Of a DNA stretch of 36,087 nt, positions 9,248 through 18,503 are shown in pieces. Each line of letters opens with the position of its first letter. The first letter of the stretch is position 1. Made by a program: the position numbers and the translations under genes. Source of the DNA: an uncultured Eubacteriales bacterium (GTDB lineage: Bacteria > Bacillota > Clostridia > Oscillospirales > Acutalibacteraceae); assembly GCA_949292775.1 (NCBI GenBank), contig CASFBL010000026.1:1-36087 (forward strand), given 5' to 3'. The notes beneath the pieces were generated by a model that had not been told where the DNA came from, did not search any database, and saw only the letters and a list, made by a program, of their open reading frames with translations.

Positions 9248-9279
9248 GGGTAGTGAACCGAAAAAAGGAGCGTGTCAAA

Positions 9280-10113
9280 TTGCAACCTATCGTTTTGCTC
9301 GGCGGCGATTTACGCCAACGATATTTAAATACTTTTTTAAAAGAAAAGGGATGTTCTACATATTGCTTCGGCCTGTACCCGGGCGACAGCCTGCAAGCGG
9401 TGCAGGAAGTTTTGCGAAGCAAATATGTGGCGGCGGTTCTGCCGCTGCCGGTAACGAGAGACGGCACGCATGTGCAAATGCCCCTGACAAACGAGATTTT
9501 GCCGCTTGCACAGGTCCTTGCGGATATAAGACCGGGCAGCCTTGCAGCAGGCGGCATCATGCCGGGCGCGTTTGCTGAAAGCCTTCGGCAAAAAGGCGTG
9601 ACCGTCTCGGATTACTACGACGAGGACTTCATCCTGAAAAATGCAGAACTGACTGCCGAGGGCGTGCTTCTGGAACTGCGCAAACACACCGCGGCGCCGC
9701 TGGAGACACTGCGCATTGCGGTGACCGGCTTCGGCCGTGTGGCAAAGGCTGTTACAAAAGCCCTGCGCACGCAAAACTGCACACCGGTCATTGCCGCGCG
9801 CAGCGAAGCGGCGCGAGACGAAGCAAAGCGCGCGGGTGTTCCGGCGGTCTCCATTGCTGCGCTTTGCGCAACAGCGGGGGAATATGATGTGATTATAAAC
9901 ACCGTCCCTGCGCAGATTTTAGGCGCGGATGCGCTGCGCAGAACGAAGTCCGGTGTCCTTTTGCTGGATGTGGCCTCTGCACCGTTCGGTGTGGACTTTG
10001 CAGCAGCAGAACAGCTGCAAAGAACCGCTGTCAAGGCGCTTTCCCTGCCCGGGAAATATACGCCGCAGGCAGCGGCGCAAATCGTGGGGGAGAAGCTTCT
10101 TTCTCTCCTGTAA
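9280..10113 (+). CDS. dpaA: Dipicolinate synthase subunit A
   Basis: 277 residues. DpaA with DpaB turns the lysine-pathway intermediate dihydroxytetrahydrodipicolinate into dipicolinic acid, which is loaded into the spore core with calcium. The N-terminal domain starts LQPIVLLGGDLRQRYLN. The NAD(P)-binding Rossmann segment is RIAVTGFGRVAKAVTKALR (about residues 146-164), followed by VIINTVPAQILGADALRR. The start is TTG at 9280, with AAAAGGAG 9 bp upstream; an earlier in-frame start would lie before the predicted promoter's start point. Its partner dpaB follows after 15 bp. This gene pair marks the organism as an endospore former. Confidence 0.93.
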   Translation: MQPIVLLGGDLRQRYLNTFLKEKGCSTYCFGLYPGDSLQAVQEVLRSKYVAAVLPLPVTRDGTHVQMPLTNEILPLAQVLADIRPGSLAAGGIMPGAFAESLRQKGVTVSDYYDEDFILKNAELTAEGVLLELRKHTAAPLETLRIAVTGFGRVAKAVTKALRTQNCTPVIAARSEAARDEAKRAGVPAVSIAALCATAGEYDVIINTVPAQILGADALRRTKSGVLLLDVASAPFGVDFAAAEQLQRTAVKALSLPGKYTPQAAAQIVGEKLLSLL

Positions 10114-10128
10114 CGAAGGGGGGAAATT

Positions 10129-10701
10129 ATGTCCCAGATTCGAGTGGGGTTTGCCATGTGCGGTTCTTTCTGCACATTTCATAAAGTGCTTCCTGAAATG
10201 GAAAATCTCGTAAAACAAGGGTATGATGTATTGCCTATTATGTCGCAGGTCGCATATTCAACAGATACGCGGTTCGGTAAAGCGGCAGATTTTGTAAGAG
10301 AAATCGAGGCTTTAACCGATCACGAAATCATTCACACCATTTTTTCTGCGGAGCCGATTGGACCAAAAAAGCTTTTGGATATTTTGGTGATTGCACCGGC
10401 GACCGGCAACACGCTTGCAAAACTAGCGAACGGCATTACCGATACGCCGGTAACGCTTGCGTGCAAGGCGCATCTGCGTAATGCCCGACCGGCGCTTCTC
10501 GCCGTATCGACCAATGACGCGCTCGGCACGGCGGCAAAAAACATAGGAATGTTGATGAATGCAAAACACATGTATTTTGTGCCGATGCGTCAAGATGACC
10601 CGGAGAAAAAGCCGAGTTCAGTGGTTGCTGATTTTTCGCGTATTCCTGAAAGCGTCGAAGCGGCGCTTTTAGGGCGGCAGCTGCAGCCGATGCTGGCATA
10701 A
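10129..10701 (+). CDS. dpaB: Dipicolinate synthase subunit B (flavoprotein family)
   Basis: 190 residues, the usual DpaB length. It belongs to the flavoprotein family of UbiX/Dfp type and pairs with DpaA to make dipicolinate. Visible: VGFAMCGSFCTFHKVLPEME at the N terminus, VAYSTDTRFG, ILVIAPATGNTLAKLANGI (the flavin-family PATGNT-type motif) and VSTNDALGTAAKNIG. ATG preceded by AAGGGGGG. Co-transcribed with dpaA and followed by a terminator. Confidence 0.94.
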   Translation: MSQIRVGFAMCGSFCTFHKVLPEMENLVKQGYDVLPIMSQVAYSTDTRFGKAADFVREIEALTDHEIIHTIFSAEPIGPKKLLDILVIAPATGNTLAKLANGITDTPVTLACKAHLRNARPALLAVSTNDALGTAAKNIGMLMNAKHMYFVPMRQDDPEKKPSSVVADFSRIPESVEAALLGRQLQPMLA

Positions 10702-10713
10702 AGCGCGTTTGCG

Positions 10714-10760
10714 GCACGGAACACTTTTGCAGGTTCTGCAAAGTTTCCGTGCTGTTTTTT
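10714..10760 (+). terminator. Terminator after dpaB
   Basis: Outer stem GCACGGA (10714-10720) with TCCGTGC (10746-10752), inner TTTGCAG/CTGCAAA-like pairing, then a T-run to 10760. Between here and 10,995 there is no gene; the stretch holds short A/T-rich hairpins and a TACAAT that could be the -10 of the following ABC operon (its -35 is unclear). Confidence 0.8.
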
Positions 10761-10995
10761 GTGTTTAACAGCGGATTTTTGCTATGTTTTCTCTGTGAAA
10801 CCGCTGTTTGCAAAGCGGAAAAGAAGGGCTTTCCAAATTTTGCCGAAAGAGCCTGCAAAAACATTGGCAATTTGTCGAATTCACAGCAAAATTTTTATGC
10901 TGTTTGCCTAAATTTTCTCCCAAAGCGATTTTCGATAGAATTCCGCAAAATTGTGTGCTACAATAAAAATTACTATTGTGCACAGGAGGCATATA

Positions 10996-11697
10996 ATGTC
11001 TTTTATCGAAGTGAAAAATGTGACCAAAACCTATAAGATGGGTGAGGTTGAAATTAAAGCGTTGGACGATGTCGGCTTCGGCATTGAAAAAGGAGAATTC
11101 GTAGTCATCGTGGGGCCCAGCGGCGCAGGTAAGACTACGGTTTTGAATATTTTGGGCGGGATGGATACTGCCACCTCCGGTGAAATTTTCGTGGATAACG
11201 ACGATATTACCAAATATGATGAAAAGGCAACCACGCGCTACCGCCGTGACGATGTTGGCTTTGTGTTCCAGTTTTACAACTTGGTCGGCAATCTGACAGC
11301 GCTTGAAAATGTGGAGCTGTCTTTGCAAATCTCCAAAAATCCGCTGAGCGCGAAAACCGTTTTGCAGGAAGTCGGGCTGTCAAACCGCATGGACAACTTC
11401 CCGGCACAGCTTTCCGGCGGTGAGCAGCAGCGTGTTTCCATTGCGCGTGCGTTGGCGAAAAACCCGAAGCTGCTGCTTTGTGACGAACCGACCGGCGCGC
11501 TGGACTACATAACCGGTAAATCGATTTTGAAGCTGTTGCAGGATACCTGCCGCGAAAAAGGTGTGACGATTATTGTCATTACCCACAACCTTGCCATTGC
11601 CCCCATGGCGGACAAGGTCATTAAAATCAAAAACGGAAAAATTGACCAGATTTTGATGAATAAGCGCCCCACCCCCGTGGAGTACATTGAGTGGTAA
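10996..11697 (+). CDS. ABC transporter ATP-binding protein (MacB/LolD family)
   Basis: 233 residues, one nucleotide-binding domain. Walker [18 protein letters not shown]-loop [18 protein letters not shown], signature [16 protein letters not shown], Walker [13 protein letters not shown] and switch His in VITHN. This set of residues is characteristic of the MacB/LolD/FtsE group, whose members power permeases of the FtsX type instead of classical importers. ATG at 10996, 6 bp after AGGAGG. The permease gene begins 13 bp downstream, so the two encode one complex. Substrate unknown; members export peptides or lipoproteins, act in antibiotic sensing/resistance, or transmit force to periplasmic or cell-wall partners. 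Confidence 0.95.
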   Translation: MSFIEVKNVTKTYKMGEVEIKALDDVGFGIEKGEFVVIVGPSGAGKTTVLNILGGMDTATSGEIFVDNDDITKYDEKATTRYRRDDVGFVFQFYNLVGNLTALENVELSLQISKNPLSAKTVLQEVGLSNRMDNFPAQLSGGEQQRVSIARALAKNPKLLLCDEPTGALDYITGKSILKLLQDTCREKGVTIIVITHNLAIAPMADKVIKIKNGKIDQILMNKRPTPVEYIEW

Positions 11698-11710
11698 AGG
11701 AAGAACAGGC

Positions 11711-14700
11711 ATGACAAAAGGTATGAGAAAAGACTTCCGACGGGAAGTACGCAAAAGCATCAGCCGGTTCCTGTCTATTCTTCTGATTTCGGCGCTCGGT
11801 GTTGCTTTCTTTGCTGGTATTCGTTCGGCGAGCCCTGCAATGGAGGCTTCTGCGGATAAGACCTTTGACAAGGAAAATATGATGGACATCCGCGTGCTGG
11901 GCACACTGGGCATGACGGACAATGATGTGGCAGCGTTCCTGAGCCTTGACGGTGTGTCAAGTGCAGAGGGCATTTTCACAAAGGACTATCTTTGCGAATC
12001 CGAAAATGAAGTGGTCGTGACCAAGGTAATGTCCATGACCGACCAAATCAATCAGGTCAAGGTGCTCGAAGGGCGTTATCCGGAGCAATATAACGAATGT
12101 ATTGCCGACCAGCAGTTTTTAGACGCCTCCGGGTATCAGCTCGGCGACACGGTGAAACTGAAGACCGGCACAGATGAAAAAGTCAGTGATATGCTGGCAG
12201 ATGACGAATACACCATTGTTGGTGTCGGCGAAACCGCTTATTATCTCGATTCCGACCGCGGTACTTCGACAATCGGCGACGGCACAGTGGACGGCTTTTT
12301 GGTAATCCCGAAAGAGGCGTTCGTGCAGGAAATCTATTCGGAAGTGCTCGTTACCATGATGGGCGCCAAGGATATGAACTGCTTTTCTGACGAATACAAC
12401 GAGCTGCTGAATGCGGTTACGGCAAACATTACTTCTATTGAGGAACAGCGCTGTGCCGCGCGGCTTGCGGAATTCAAAGCAGATGCAGACAAGCAGCTTC
12501 AAGAGGCAAAATATAAATTCCAGACGCAAAAAGATAAAGCGTTAAGCGATTTAAACGACGCCTATCAGGCGCTTATCACCGCAGAAGCGGAGTTGGAAAG
12601 CGCACAGCTCGAAATTGAGCAGCAGCGTCAACAGCTTGAAGAACTGAAAGCCCTGTTTGATTCCGGTGACCAAAGCATTAAAAGCGGGCAAGCGCAGATA
12701 GAAGAAGCACGAGCGATGCTTACAGAGCTTGAAAATCAGAAAAAACAAATTGAACAGCAAATTGCCGATGACGAGGCCAAGATTGCTGAAATGCAGAAAA
12801 AACTCAAAGAGGACGCGGCCTATATTTCCAATGATGAATATTATGAGCGCAGCATGGAAATCATCGAGGCAACGGCTAAGGTGCAATATTATAAAAGCCA
12901 GCTAACGACGATAGACCAGAGCATCAGCAGCGTGAACCAGCGATTGGATACCGCGCAGGCATTTATTGATAACTTCCCCGAAGCGGCAGCTGCCGCCCGC
13001 GAGCAGATCGCGGCGGGTGAAGCAAAGCTTGAAGAGGGCGAGAAAAAAGTTCAGGACGGGCAGATTCAGCTTGACCGCAGCAAAGAAGATTACGAAATTG
13101 CGAAGCAGGACGCCGAGGCGGAGCTTGAAGCCGCTGAGGAAAAGCTCCAAAACTCCGAAGATGAAATCAACAATGTTGCTACGCCGCAGTGGTATGTTTT
13201 AGACCGCACTTCGGTTTCCAGCTATGCGGCGTTCAAAGGGGATGCCGACAGCATCCGCGCCATAGGTACAGTGTTCCCGGTCATCTTCTTCTTGGTCGCG
13301 GCGCTGGTTTCCTTAACGACCATGACGCGCATGGTCGAAGAGGAGCGTACCCAAATCGGCACTTTGAAAGCGCTCGGTTACAGCGAAGCCTCTATCACGG
13401 CGAAGTTCGTGTTGTATGCGCTTTTCTCCACACTTTTAGGCAGTATCATTGGTGTGGCGCTCGGCGAATCGCTTTTGCCCTCGCTGATTATCAACACCTA
13501 TAAAATGGTATATGTCAACCTTTCCAGCGTGGTCGTGGAAATCAATGTGCTCAACGCCGTTGTGGCAACTGTGCTTGCCGTGCTTGCAACCGTCGGCGGG
13601 GCGTTTGCTGCCAGCCACCGCGTGCTTTCCGAAAGTCCGGCTGCACTTATGCGCCCGGAGGCGCCTAAGGCAGGTAAGCGCACCTTCCTCGAGGATATCG
13701 ACTTTATCTGGCTGCGGTTGAATTTTGCGCAGAAAGCGGCATGCCGCAATCTGTTCCGTTATAAAAAACGGTTCTTTATGACGATTTTGGGCGTTGCAGG
13801 CTGTATGGCGCTGCTGCTGGTTGGTTTTGGTATCAGCGACTCCGTGAAGGCCGTGCCGCAGAAGCAATACGGCGATGTTTTTGCTTATCAGGGCACCGTC
13901 GGAACAGATACCTCCCTTTCCCGTGCGGAACGGCGGCAGCTGCTCGCCAAGGTCAGCTCGGTAAGCGGAATTACTGATTATTTGCAGACGCAGAGCCAAG
14001 TAACTTACGCCGAAACCGACAAGGGCGAGACCACGGCGTATCTGATTGTTCCGCAGGATACAGTGAAACTTGGCGAATATGTCAATCTGAAGCCACGGTT
14101 GTTCGGCGATACACTCAACCTGACCGATGACGGTGTGCTGATTACAGAAAAATTTGCCGATTTGCTCGGCGTTTCCGTCGGGGATATGATTACCCTGAAA
14201 GACGACAAGACCGCGACGCCGGTCGGCGATGTCCGTGTGGCGGGGATAGTTGAAAACTATCTAAACCATTATATCTATATGACGCCGAATGTCTATAAGG
14301 CGCTGTATGGTGAAACCGCGTCGCTGAATGCCGCATTGATTAAGACCGAAGCGGACGCCGATGCTTCGCAGATTGCGAAGAACATTTTAAGCATCAACGG
14401 CGTGACCTCCGTTTCTATGAGTGCCACAGCACAAGAACAGGTCAACACGATGATGGATAACCTGACCGTCATTATCGCGGTAATGATTATTGCGGCCGGT
14501 CTTTTGGCTTTCATCGTGCTTTACAACCTCAACAATATCAATATTACCGAACGCCGGCGCGAGCTTGCCACCTTAAAGGTGCTGGGCTTCTATGACGGCG
14601 AGCTCGCGGCATATGTCTATCGTGAGAATATTATTCTGACGATTTTTGGTGTACTGCTCGGCTTGATTTTGGGCACGGTTCTGCATTTCTTTGTCGTGCG

Positions 14701-14863
14701 GACCATTGAAACAGAATATGTCATGTTCGGGTTGGAAATCAGCTTTTTAAGCTATCTGTTCAGCACACTTCTGACGCTCGTGTTTGCCGCGCTTGTCAAC
14801 TTTATCATGTACTTCCGTCTGAAAAAAGTGGATATGGTAGAGTCTCTCAAGAGTGTGGAATAA
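11711..14863 (+). CDS. Large FtsX-like ABC permease with extracytoplasmic coiled coil
   Basis: 1050 residues from the ATG at 11711, with AAAGGAAG upstream. First membrane segment at about residues 15-36 (FLSILLISALGVAFFAG). An extracellular MacB-like region follows, then a Glu/Gln/Lys-rich coiled coil of about 250 residues (roughly 240-490). The first FtsX core comes next (VFPVIFFLVAALVSLTTM, then TQIGTLKALGYS, with two more segments). A second half has its own membrane segment (MTILGVAGCMALLLVGFG), a second extracellular domain and a final FtsX core (NNINITERRRELATLKVLGF). The duplicated-FtsX plan with an inserted coiled coil is known from Firmicutes permeases annotated only by family. It works with the upstream ATPase. 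The long rod suggests that it reaches into the cell wall or clamps a partner (inference). Confidence 0.93.
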   Translation: MTKGMRKDFRREVRKSISRFLSILLISALGVAFFAGIRSASPAMEASADKTFDKENMMDIRVLGTLGMTDNDVAAFLSLDGVSSAEGIFTKDYLCESENEVVVTKVMSMTDQINQVKVLEGRYPEQYNECIADQQFLDASGYQLGDTVKLKTGTDEKVSDMLADDEYTIVGVGETAYYLDSDRGTSTIGDGTVDGFLVIPKEAFVQEIYSEVLVTMMGAKDMNCFSDEYNELLNAVTANITSIEEQRCAARLAEFKADADKQLQEAKYKFQTQKDKALSDLNDAYQALITAEAELESAQLEIEQQRQQLEELKALFDSGDQSIKSGQAQIEEARAMLTELENQKKQIEQQIADDEAKIAEMQKKLKEDAAYISNDEYYERSMEIIEATAKVQYYKSQLTTIDQSISSVNQRLDTAQAFIDNFPEAAAAAREQIAAGEAKLEEGEKKVQDGQIQLDRSKEDYEIAKQDAEAELEAAEEKLQNSEDEINNVATPQWYVLDRTSVSSYAAFKGDADSIRAIGTVFPVIFFLVAALVSLTTMTRMVEEERTQIGTLKALGYSEASITAKFVLYALFSTLLGSIIGVALGESLLPSLIINTYKMVYVNLSSVVVEINVLNAVVATVLAVLATVGGAFAASHRVLSESPAALMRPEAPKAGKRTFLEDIDFIWLRLNFAQKAACRNLFRYKKRFFMTILGVAGCMALLLVGFGISDSVKAVPQKQYGDVFAYQGTVGTDTSLSRAERRQLLAKVSSVSGITDYLQTQSQVTYAETDKGETTAYLIVPQDTVKLGEYVNLKPRLFGDTLNLTDDGVLITEKFADLLGVSVGDMITLKDDKTATPVGDVRVAGIVENYLNHYIYMTPNVYKALYGETASLNAALIKTEADADASQIAKNILSINGVTSVSMSATAQEQVNTMMDNLTVIIAVMIIAAGLLAFIVLYNLNNINITERRRELATLKVLGFYDGELAAYVYRENIILTIFGVLLGLILGTVLHFFVVRTIETEYVMFGLEISFLSYLFSTLLTLVFAALVNFIMYFRLKKVDMVESLKSVE

Positions 14864-14892
14864 TAAAGCCGAAATCTTGTAGAATCTGCACA

Positions 14893-14921
14893 TTGCAGAG
14901 ATGCAGACCGTGTGGTACAAT
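14893..14921 (+). promoter_or_regulatory. SigA-type promoter of the pflB leader
   Basis: TTGCAG (14893-14898), 17-bp spacer, TACAAT (14916-14921); transcription would start near 14928, just before the riboswitch. Confidence 0.75.
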
Positions 14922-14942
14922 ATAGATACAATCAAACGACAG

Positions 14943-15029
14943 GCGTGTAACTGACGGAACACCGCGCAACGCGGTCGCAGGCAAACTGCGGGGAAGCACG
15001 CTTGAAATACACAGCCGACCGTCTGGGCA
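14943..15029 (+). ncRNA. ZTP riboswitch (pfl motif)
   Basis: The leader has the conserved pfl-RNA blocks: GTGTAACTGACGGAACA at the 5' side, GGGGAAGCACGCTTGAAATACAC in the middle and CCGACCGTCTGGGCA at the 3' side. GTGTA pairs with TACAC and GACGG with CCGTC. This RNA class senses ZMP/ZTP, which rises when 10-formyl-tetrahydrofolate is short, and switches on one-carbon/formate genes. The gene behind it is pyruvate formate-lyase, the gene that named the motif. The terminator at 15025-15064 shares the final GGGCA with the aptamer. Confidence 0.92.
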
Positions 15030-15064
15030 ATCTTGCAAAACGCAGGGTTGCCCTTTTTGTTTTG
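15025..15064 (+). terminator. Riboswitch-controlled terminator
   Basis: GGGCAA (15025-15030) can pair with TTGCCC (15048-15053), followed by CTTTTTGTTTT. The 5' arm overlaps the last conserved bases of the ZTP aptamer, so ligand binding should prevent the terminator and allow pflB transcription (established for this class). Confidence 0.85.
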
Positions 15065-15091
15065 CAGGAAGTGAAAAAAGGAGCAGACAAA

Positions 15092-17323
15092 ATGGATTTT
15101 GCAGCATGGAACGGATTTAAAAAAGGCGAATGGAACGAAAAAATCGATGTGCGCGACTTTATTCGCCGCAATTACACGCCTTATCTCGGCGACGCTTCTT
15201 TCCTCGCGGGGGCGACAGACAGAACCAACGCGCTCATGGAAAAATGCAATGCGCTGTTTCAGGCGGAACGCGACAAGGGCGGCGTGCTCGATGTCGATAC
15301 AGAGCATGTTTCTTCACTTGTGACCTATGCGCCCGGCTATGTCGATAAAGAAAACGAGCTGATTGTCGGGCTTCAGACCGACGCACCCCTGCGCCGCGGC
15401 GTGAACCCCTTTGGCGGCATGCGTATGGCGCGCAGTGCGGCAAAAGCTTACGGTTATGAGCTTTCCGATACCATTGAGCAGGAATTCAGCTACAAAACAA
15501 CCCACAACGACGGCGTTTTCCGCGTTTATACTGACGAAATGCGCGCCGTTCGCCACATCGGTCTTTTGACCGGGCTTCCCGATGCCTACGGCCGCGGCCG
15601 TATCATCGGCGACTACCGCCGCGTGGCGCTTTACGGCGTGGATGTGCTGATTGAACTGAAAAAACAGGACAAGCGCAACATCGGCAAAGGCAATATGCAG
15701 GTGGACACCATTCGCCAAAGCGAAGAACTTTTCCAGCAGATTCATTTCTTAGAACTTCTCAAGGAAATGGCGCAGCTTTACGGCTATGACATCAGCAAGC
15801 CCGCCACCAACGCGCGCGAAGCGATTCAGTGGCTGTACTTTGGCTATCTTGCCGCAATCAAAGAGCAAAACGGCGCCGCCATGTCTTTGGGGCGCACAAG
15901 CACATTCCTCGATATTTACATCAACCGCGATTTGGAAAACGGCACTTTGACCGAAAGCGGTGCGCAGGAACTTATGGACGATTTCGTAATGAAACTGCGC
16001 TTGGCGCGGCATCTGCGCACGCCGGAATACAATGAGCTGTTCGGCGGCGACCCGATGTGGATTACCGAAAGTATCGGCGGCATGTCCTGCGACGGCCGCA
16101 CGCTGGTGACCAAAAACTCCTACCGCGTGCTCAATACGCTTTATACCCTCGGCTCTGCGCCCGAACCGAACCTGACCGTTTTGTGGTCCGAGCAGCTGCC
16201 CGCGCCGTTTAAAGCGTTCTGTGCCAAGGTTTCGGTCGATACCGATTCCATTCAGTATGAAAACGATGATTTAATGCGCCCGGTTTACGGCGACGATTAT
16301 GCCATCGCCTGCTGTGTTTCCGCAATGCAGGTTGGCAAACAAATGCAGTTCTTCGGCGCACGCTGCAACCTCGCTAAGCTTCTGCTGCTCGCCATTAACG
16401 GCGGCTATGATAACATGAGCGAAATGCGCGTTGGTCCGCAGATGGAGCCCGTACAGGGCGACACTCTCGACTATGCCGAAGTCGCCGGCCGCTTCTCGGT
16501 CTATCTTTCGTGGCTTTGCAAGCTCTATGTCAACACCATGAATGTCATTCACTATATGCATGATAAATACGCCTATGAAAAAATCCAAATGGCGCTGCAC
16601 GACACCGATGTCACGCGCTTTATGGCGTTCGGCGTTGCCGGCCTTTCCGTCGCGGCAGACAGCCTTTCGGCGATTCAGTTTGCCAAGGTGCACCCGGTTC
16701 GTGACGAAAACGGCTATATTGTCGATTTTGAAACCGTCGGTGATTTCCCGACCTACGGCAACGATGATGACCGTGTAGACTTCATTGCGCGTTCGCTTTT
16801 GGAAAGCACCATAACCGAACTTCGCAAGACTCCGGCTTACCGCGGCGCAATCCACACGCTGTCGGCGCTGACCATAACCTCCAATGTGGTTTACGGCAAA
16901 AAGACCGGCAGCACACCCGATGGCCGCAAAAAAGGCGAACCGTTCGCACCCGGTGCGAACCCGATGCACAACCGTGAAAAGAACGGTGCGCTCGCGTCGC
17001 TCAACTCCGTTGCCAAAATGCCTTACGACGCTTGCCGCGACGGTATTTCCAACACCTTCTCGATTATTCCGCAGGCGCTCGGCAAGACCGACGGGGAACG
17101 CGTCAATAACCTTGTGACCATTTTGGACGGCTACTTCAAAAACAAAGCCCACCACATCAATGTCAATGTCATCAACAAGGAAATGCTGATGGAAGCTTAT
17201 GAGGACCCGCAGAAATATCCGAACCTGACCATTCGCGTGTCCGGCTACGCGGTGAATTTCCACAAGCTTTCGAAAGAACAGCAGCGCGAGGTCATCATGC
17301 GCACTTTCCACAGCGTCATGTAA
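15092..17323 (+). CDS. pflB: Formate C-acetyltransferase (pyruvate formate-lyase)
   Basis: 743 residues, the expected length. This glycyl-radical enzyme cleaves pyruvate with CoA to acetyl-CoA and formate in anaerobic fermentation and feeds formate to one-carbon metabolism. The paired catalytic cysteines are in [14 protein letters not shown] and the radical glycine in [11 protein letters not shown] near the C terminus. Other hallmarks are [20 protein letters not shown] and [15 protein letters not shown] at 15092 follows AAAAAAGGAG. Transcription is controlled by the ZTP riboswitch just upstream. The activating radical-SAM enzyme PflA, often adjacent, is not present in this window, so activation must come from elsewhere. 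Confidence 0.98.
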   Translation: MDFAAWNGFKKGEWNEKIDVRDFIRRNYTPYLGDASFLAGATDRTNALMEKCNALFQAERDKGGVLDVDTEHVSSLVTYAPGYVDKENELIVGLQTDAPLRRGVNPFGGMRMARSAAKAYGYELSDTIEQEFSYKTTHNDGVFRVYTDEMRAVRHIGLLTGLPDAYGRGRIIGDYRRVALYGVDVLIELKKQDKRNIGKGNMQVDTIRQSEELFQQIHFLELLKEMAQLYGYDISKPATNAREAIQWLYFGYLAAIKEQNGAAMSLGRTSTFLDIYINRDLENGTLTESGAQELMDDFVMKLRLARHLRTPEYNELFGGDPMWITESIGGMSCDGRTLVTKNSYRVLNTLYTLGSAPEPNLTVLWSEQLPAPFKAFCAKVSVDTDSIQYENDDLMRPVYGDDYAIACCVSAMQVGKQMQFFGARCNLAKLLLLAINGGYDNMSEMRVGPQMEPVQGDTLDYAEVAGRFSVYLSWLCKLYVNTMNVIHYMHDKYAYEKIQMALHDTDVTRFMAFGVAGLSVAADSLSAIQFAKVHPVRDENGYIVDFETVGDFPTYGNDDDRVDFIARSLLESTITELRKTPAYRGAIHTLSALTITSNVVYGKKTGSTPDGRKKGEPFAPGANPMHNREKNGALASLNSVAKMPYDACRDGISNTFSIIPQALGKTDGERVNNLVTILDGYFKNKAHHINVNVINKEMLMEAYEDPQKYPNLTIRVSGYAVNFHKLSKEQQREVIMRTFHSVM

Positions 17324-17343
17324 CCGGCAAATTCCAAAATCAA

Positions 17344-17389
17344 AACCCGCCCTTTCCGGTTTCGGAAAGGACGGGTTCTTTGTTTTTTA
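17344..17389 (+). terminator. Bidirectional terminator between pflB and the HAD gene
   Basis: A 14-bp stem with one mismatch (17344-17357 with 17364-17377) followed by CTTTGTTTTTT. It can also serve the convergent minus-strand gene. Confidence 0.88.
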
Positions 17390-17398
17390 TCCTGCGCT

Positions 17399-18004
17399 TT
17401 ATGCGCGCGGCGCTTCGTCGTATTTTTCCTTGTAATCAAACGGCGTTCTTTCGCCGCCTTTTTCAATATGTACGCAAGCGCTTCCCAGCGAAAAAATCGG
17501 CCGGTCGTTTTTGTAGCTGTCGGAATACACCGTGTTGACCTTTGCGCCGTCGGGGAACGCTTCGAAAAACCGGCGTACCTTTTCTTCGCCGCGGCAGTTG
17601 TTATAAAGCAAAGTGCCGGTTTTCGGGTCGTGGCGCGTGCACAAAAGCGTGTCGATTTTTAACCGCGCGGCAATTTCTTTTAACAGAAAATCCGGGCTGG
17701 CGCTGATCACCACCGTATACCGTTCGCGTTTTTCCGGCAAAAACCAGCCGAACACATCTTTTTCGTGCTTGTCCCAAAACGCTTTGACCGCCTTTTGCAA
17801 AGGAATAAAGCGAACAAACACAAAAATATGCTTTTTGAAGCGGTCGAGGCGAATCATCCGCAGCCCGAACAAAAGCCCCATCACCGCGTAATACGGCAAA
17901 AGTAAAAATAAATACGGATACCGTAAAAAGCAGAAAATCAGAAAAGTCGAGCCGGAGTCAAACGGCACAACGGTTTTGTCGAAATCATAAATATCTAATT
18001 CCAT
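17399..18004 (-). CDS. HAD-superfamily phosphatase (HAD-IB type)
   Basis: 201 residues from the ATG at 18004, which follows GGGGAGAAAAT. Motif I is DIYDFDKTVVPFDSG (the two Asp of the DxD pair), motif II is VVISASPDF, the conserved Lys follows in the LLYNN-CRGEEKV region, and motif IV is YSDSYKNDRPIF. The spacing is that of the phosphoserine-phosphatase-like HAD-IB group. The cap contains a hydrophobic stretch (FLRYPYLFLLLPYYAVMGLL), so it may be membrane-associated. Natural substrate unknown. A longer in-frame extension upstream to 18613 has no family resemblance and crosses the promoter at 18032-18060, so it is not used. Confidence 0.88.
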   Translation of the reverse strand: MELDIYDFDKTVVPFDSGSTFLIFCFLRYPYLFLLLPYYAVMGLLFGLRMIRLDRFKKHIFVFVRFIPLQKAVKAFWDKHEKDVFGWFLPEKRERYTVVISASPDFLLKEIAARLKIDTLLCTRHDPKTGTLLYNNCRGEEKVRRFFEAFPDGAKVNTVYSDSYKNDRPIFSLGSACVHIEKGGERTPFDYKEKYDEAPRA

Positions 18005-18031
18005 ATTTTCTCCCCAAAACAGTTTTTCAAT

Positions 18032-18060
18032 AGTATAGTGGAAAACGCCGAAAAGCACAA
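18032..18060 (-). promoter_or_regulatory. SigA-type promoter for the HAD phosphatase gene
   Basis: Minus strand: TTGTGC (18055-18060), 17-bp spacer, TATACT (18032-18037). Confidence 0.75.
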
Positions 18061-18145
18061 CCCCTTTTCGTGCTTTTTGTCCATAGATAATGCTTGTTAT
18101 GTGTGCTATGCTACAATTACAGAGAGGTTTGCGGCGGCAGGGATT

Positions 18146-18412
18146 TTGCTGAATTGCACCCCGTGGGATTATACGCTGACAGGTGCAGCATGGCATATCT
18201 ACAACTTCTGTACACACTTCTATATAGATTTGGAAGCGTTCTCGGCACTTCATATTGTTTGGATGCCGATTGGCTTTTTCGTGTATACGGGGCTGGTTTT
18301 GCTTTTGTATAAATCCTTTACGAAAAAGCAAAAAATCTGGTTCGGGCTTCTGCCCGTTGCCGCGGTTTTCATCAATATAACCGCTATGGCAGTCGTTGCG
18401 GCTTTGGAATGA
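18146..18412 (+). CDS. Possible small membrane protein, start uncertain
   Basis: An open frame encodes about 88 residues from TTG 18146, and runs open upstream to 18038. It contains a Trp/His/Tyr-rich stretch (WDYTLTGAAWHIYNFC) and two hydrophobic segments (ALHIVWMPIGFFVYTGLVLLLY and FGLLPVAAVFINITAMAVVA) separated by a KSFTKKQKK-like basic turn. That is a plausible two-pass membrane protein with inside-positive charge. An extended -10 element (TGCTACAAT, 18109-18117) lies upstream, but the only ribosome site, GAGAGG at 18122, is badly spaced for the in-frame TTG. I do not recognise a family. It could be a degraded gene or use a non-standard start. Confidence 0.45.
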   Translation: MLNCTPWDYTLTGAAWHIYNFCTHFYIDLEAFSALHIVWMPIGFFVYTGLVLLLYKSFTKKQKIWFGLLPVAAVFINITAMAVVAALE

Positions 18413-18420
18413 AATTGCAC

Positions 18421-18448
18421 TTGCAAATTTCAAAAAGTGTGCTATACT
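18421..18448 (+). promoter_or_regulatory. SigA-type promoter of the pheST leader
   Basis: TTGCAA (18421-18426), 16-bp spacer, TATACT (18443-18448), starting a leader of about 290 nt. Confidence 0.7.
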
Positions 18449-18503
18449 ATTATACGCAAAATAAATCCAACAAACGCTGTGAAAAAGGCAGTAGGCAAAA
18501 AGA

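Noticed and set aside
16271-17311. Long minus-strand open frame opposite pflB
   Set aside because: pflB is unmistakable on the plus strand; the antisense frame is a codon-bias shadow.
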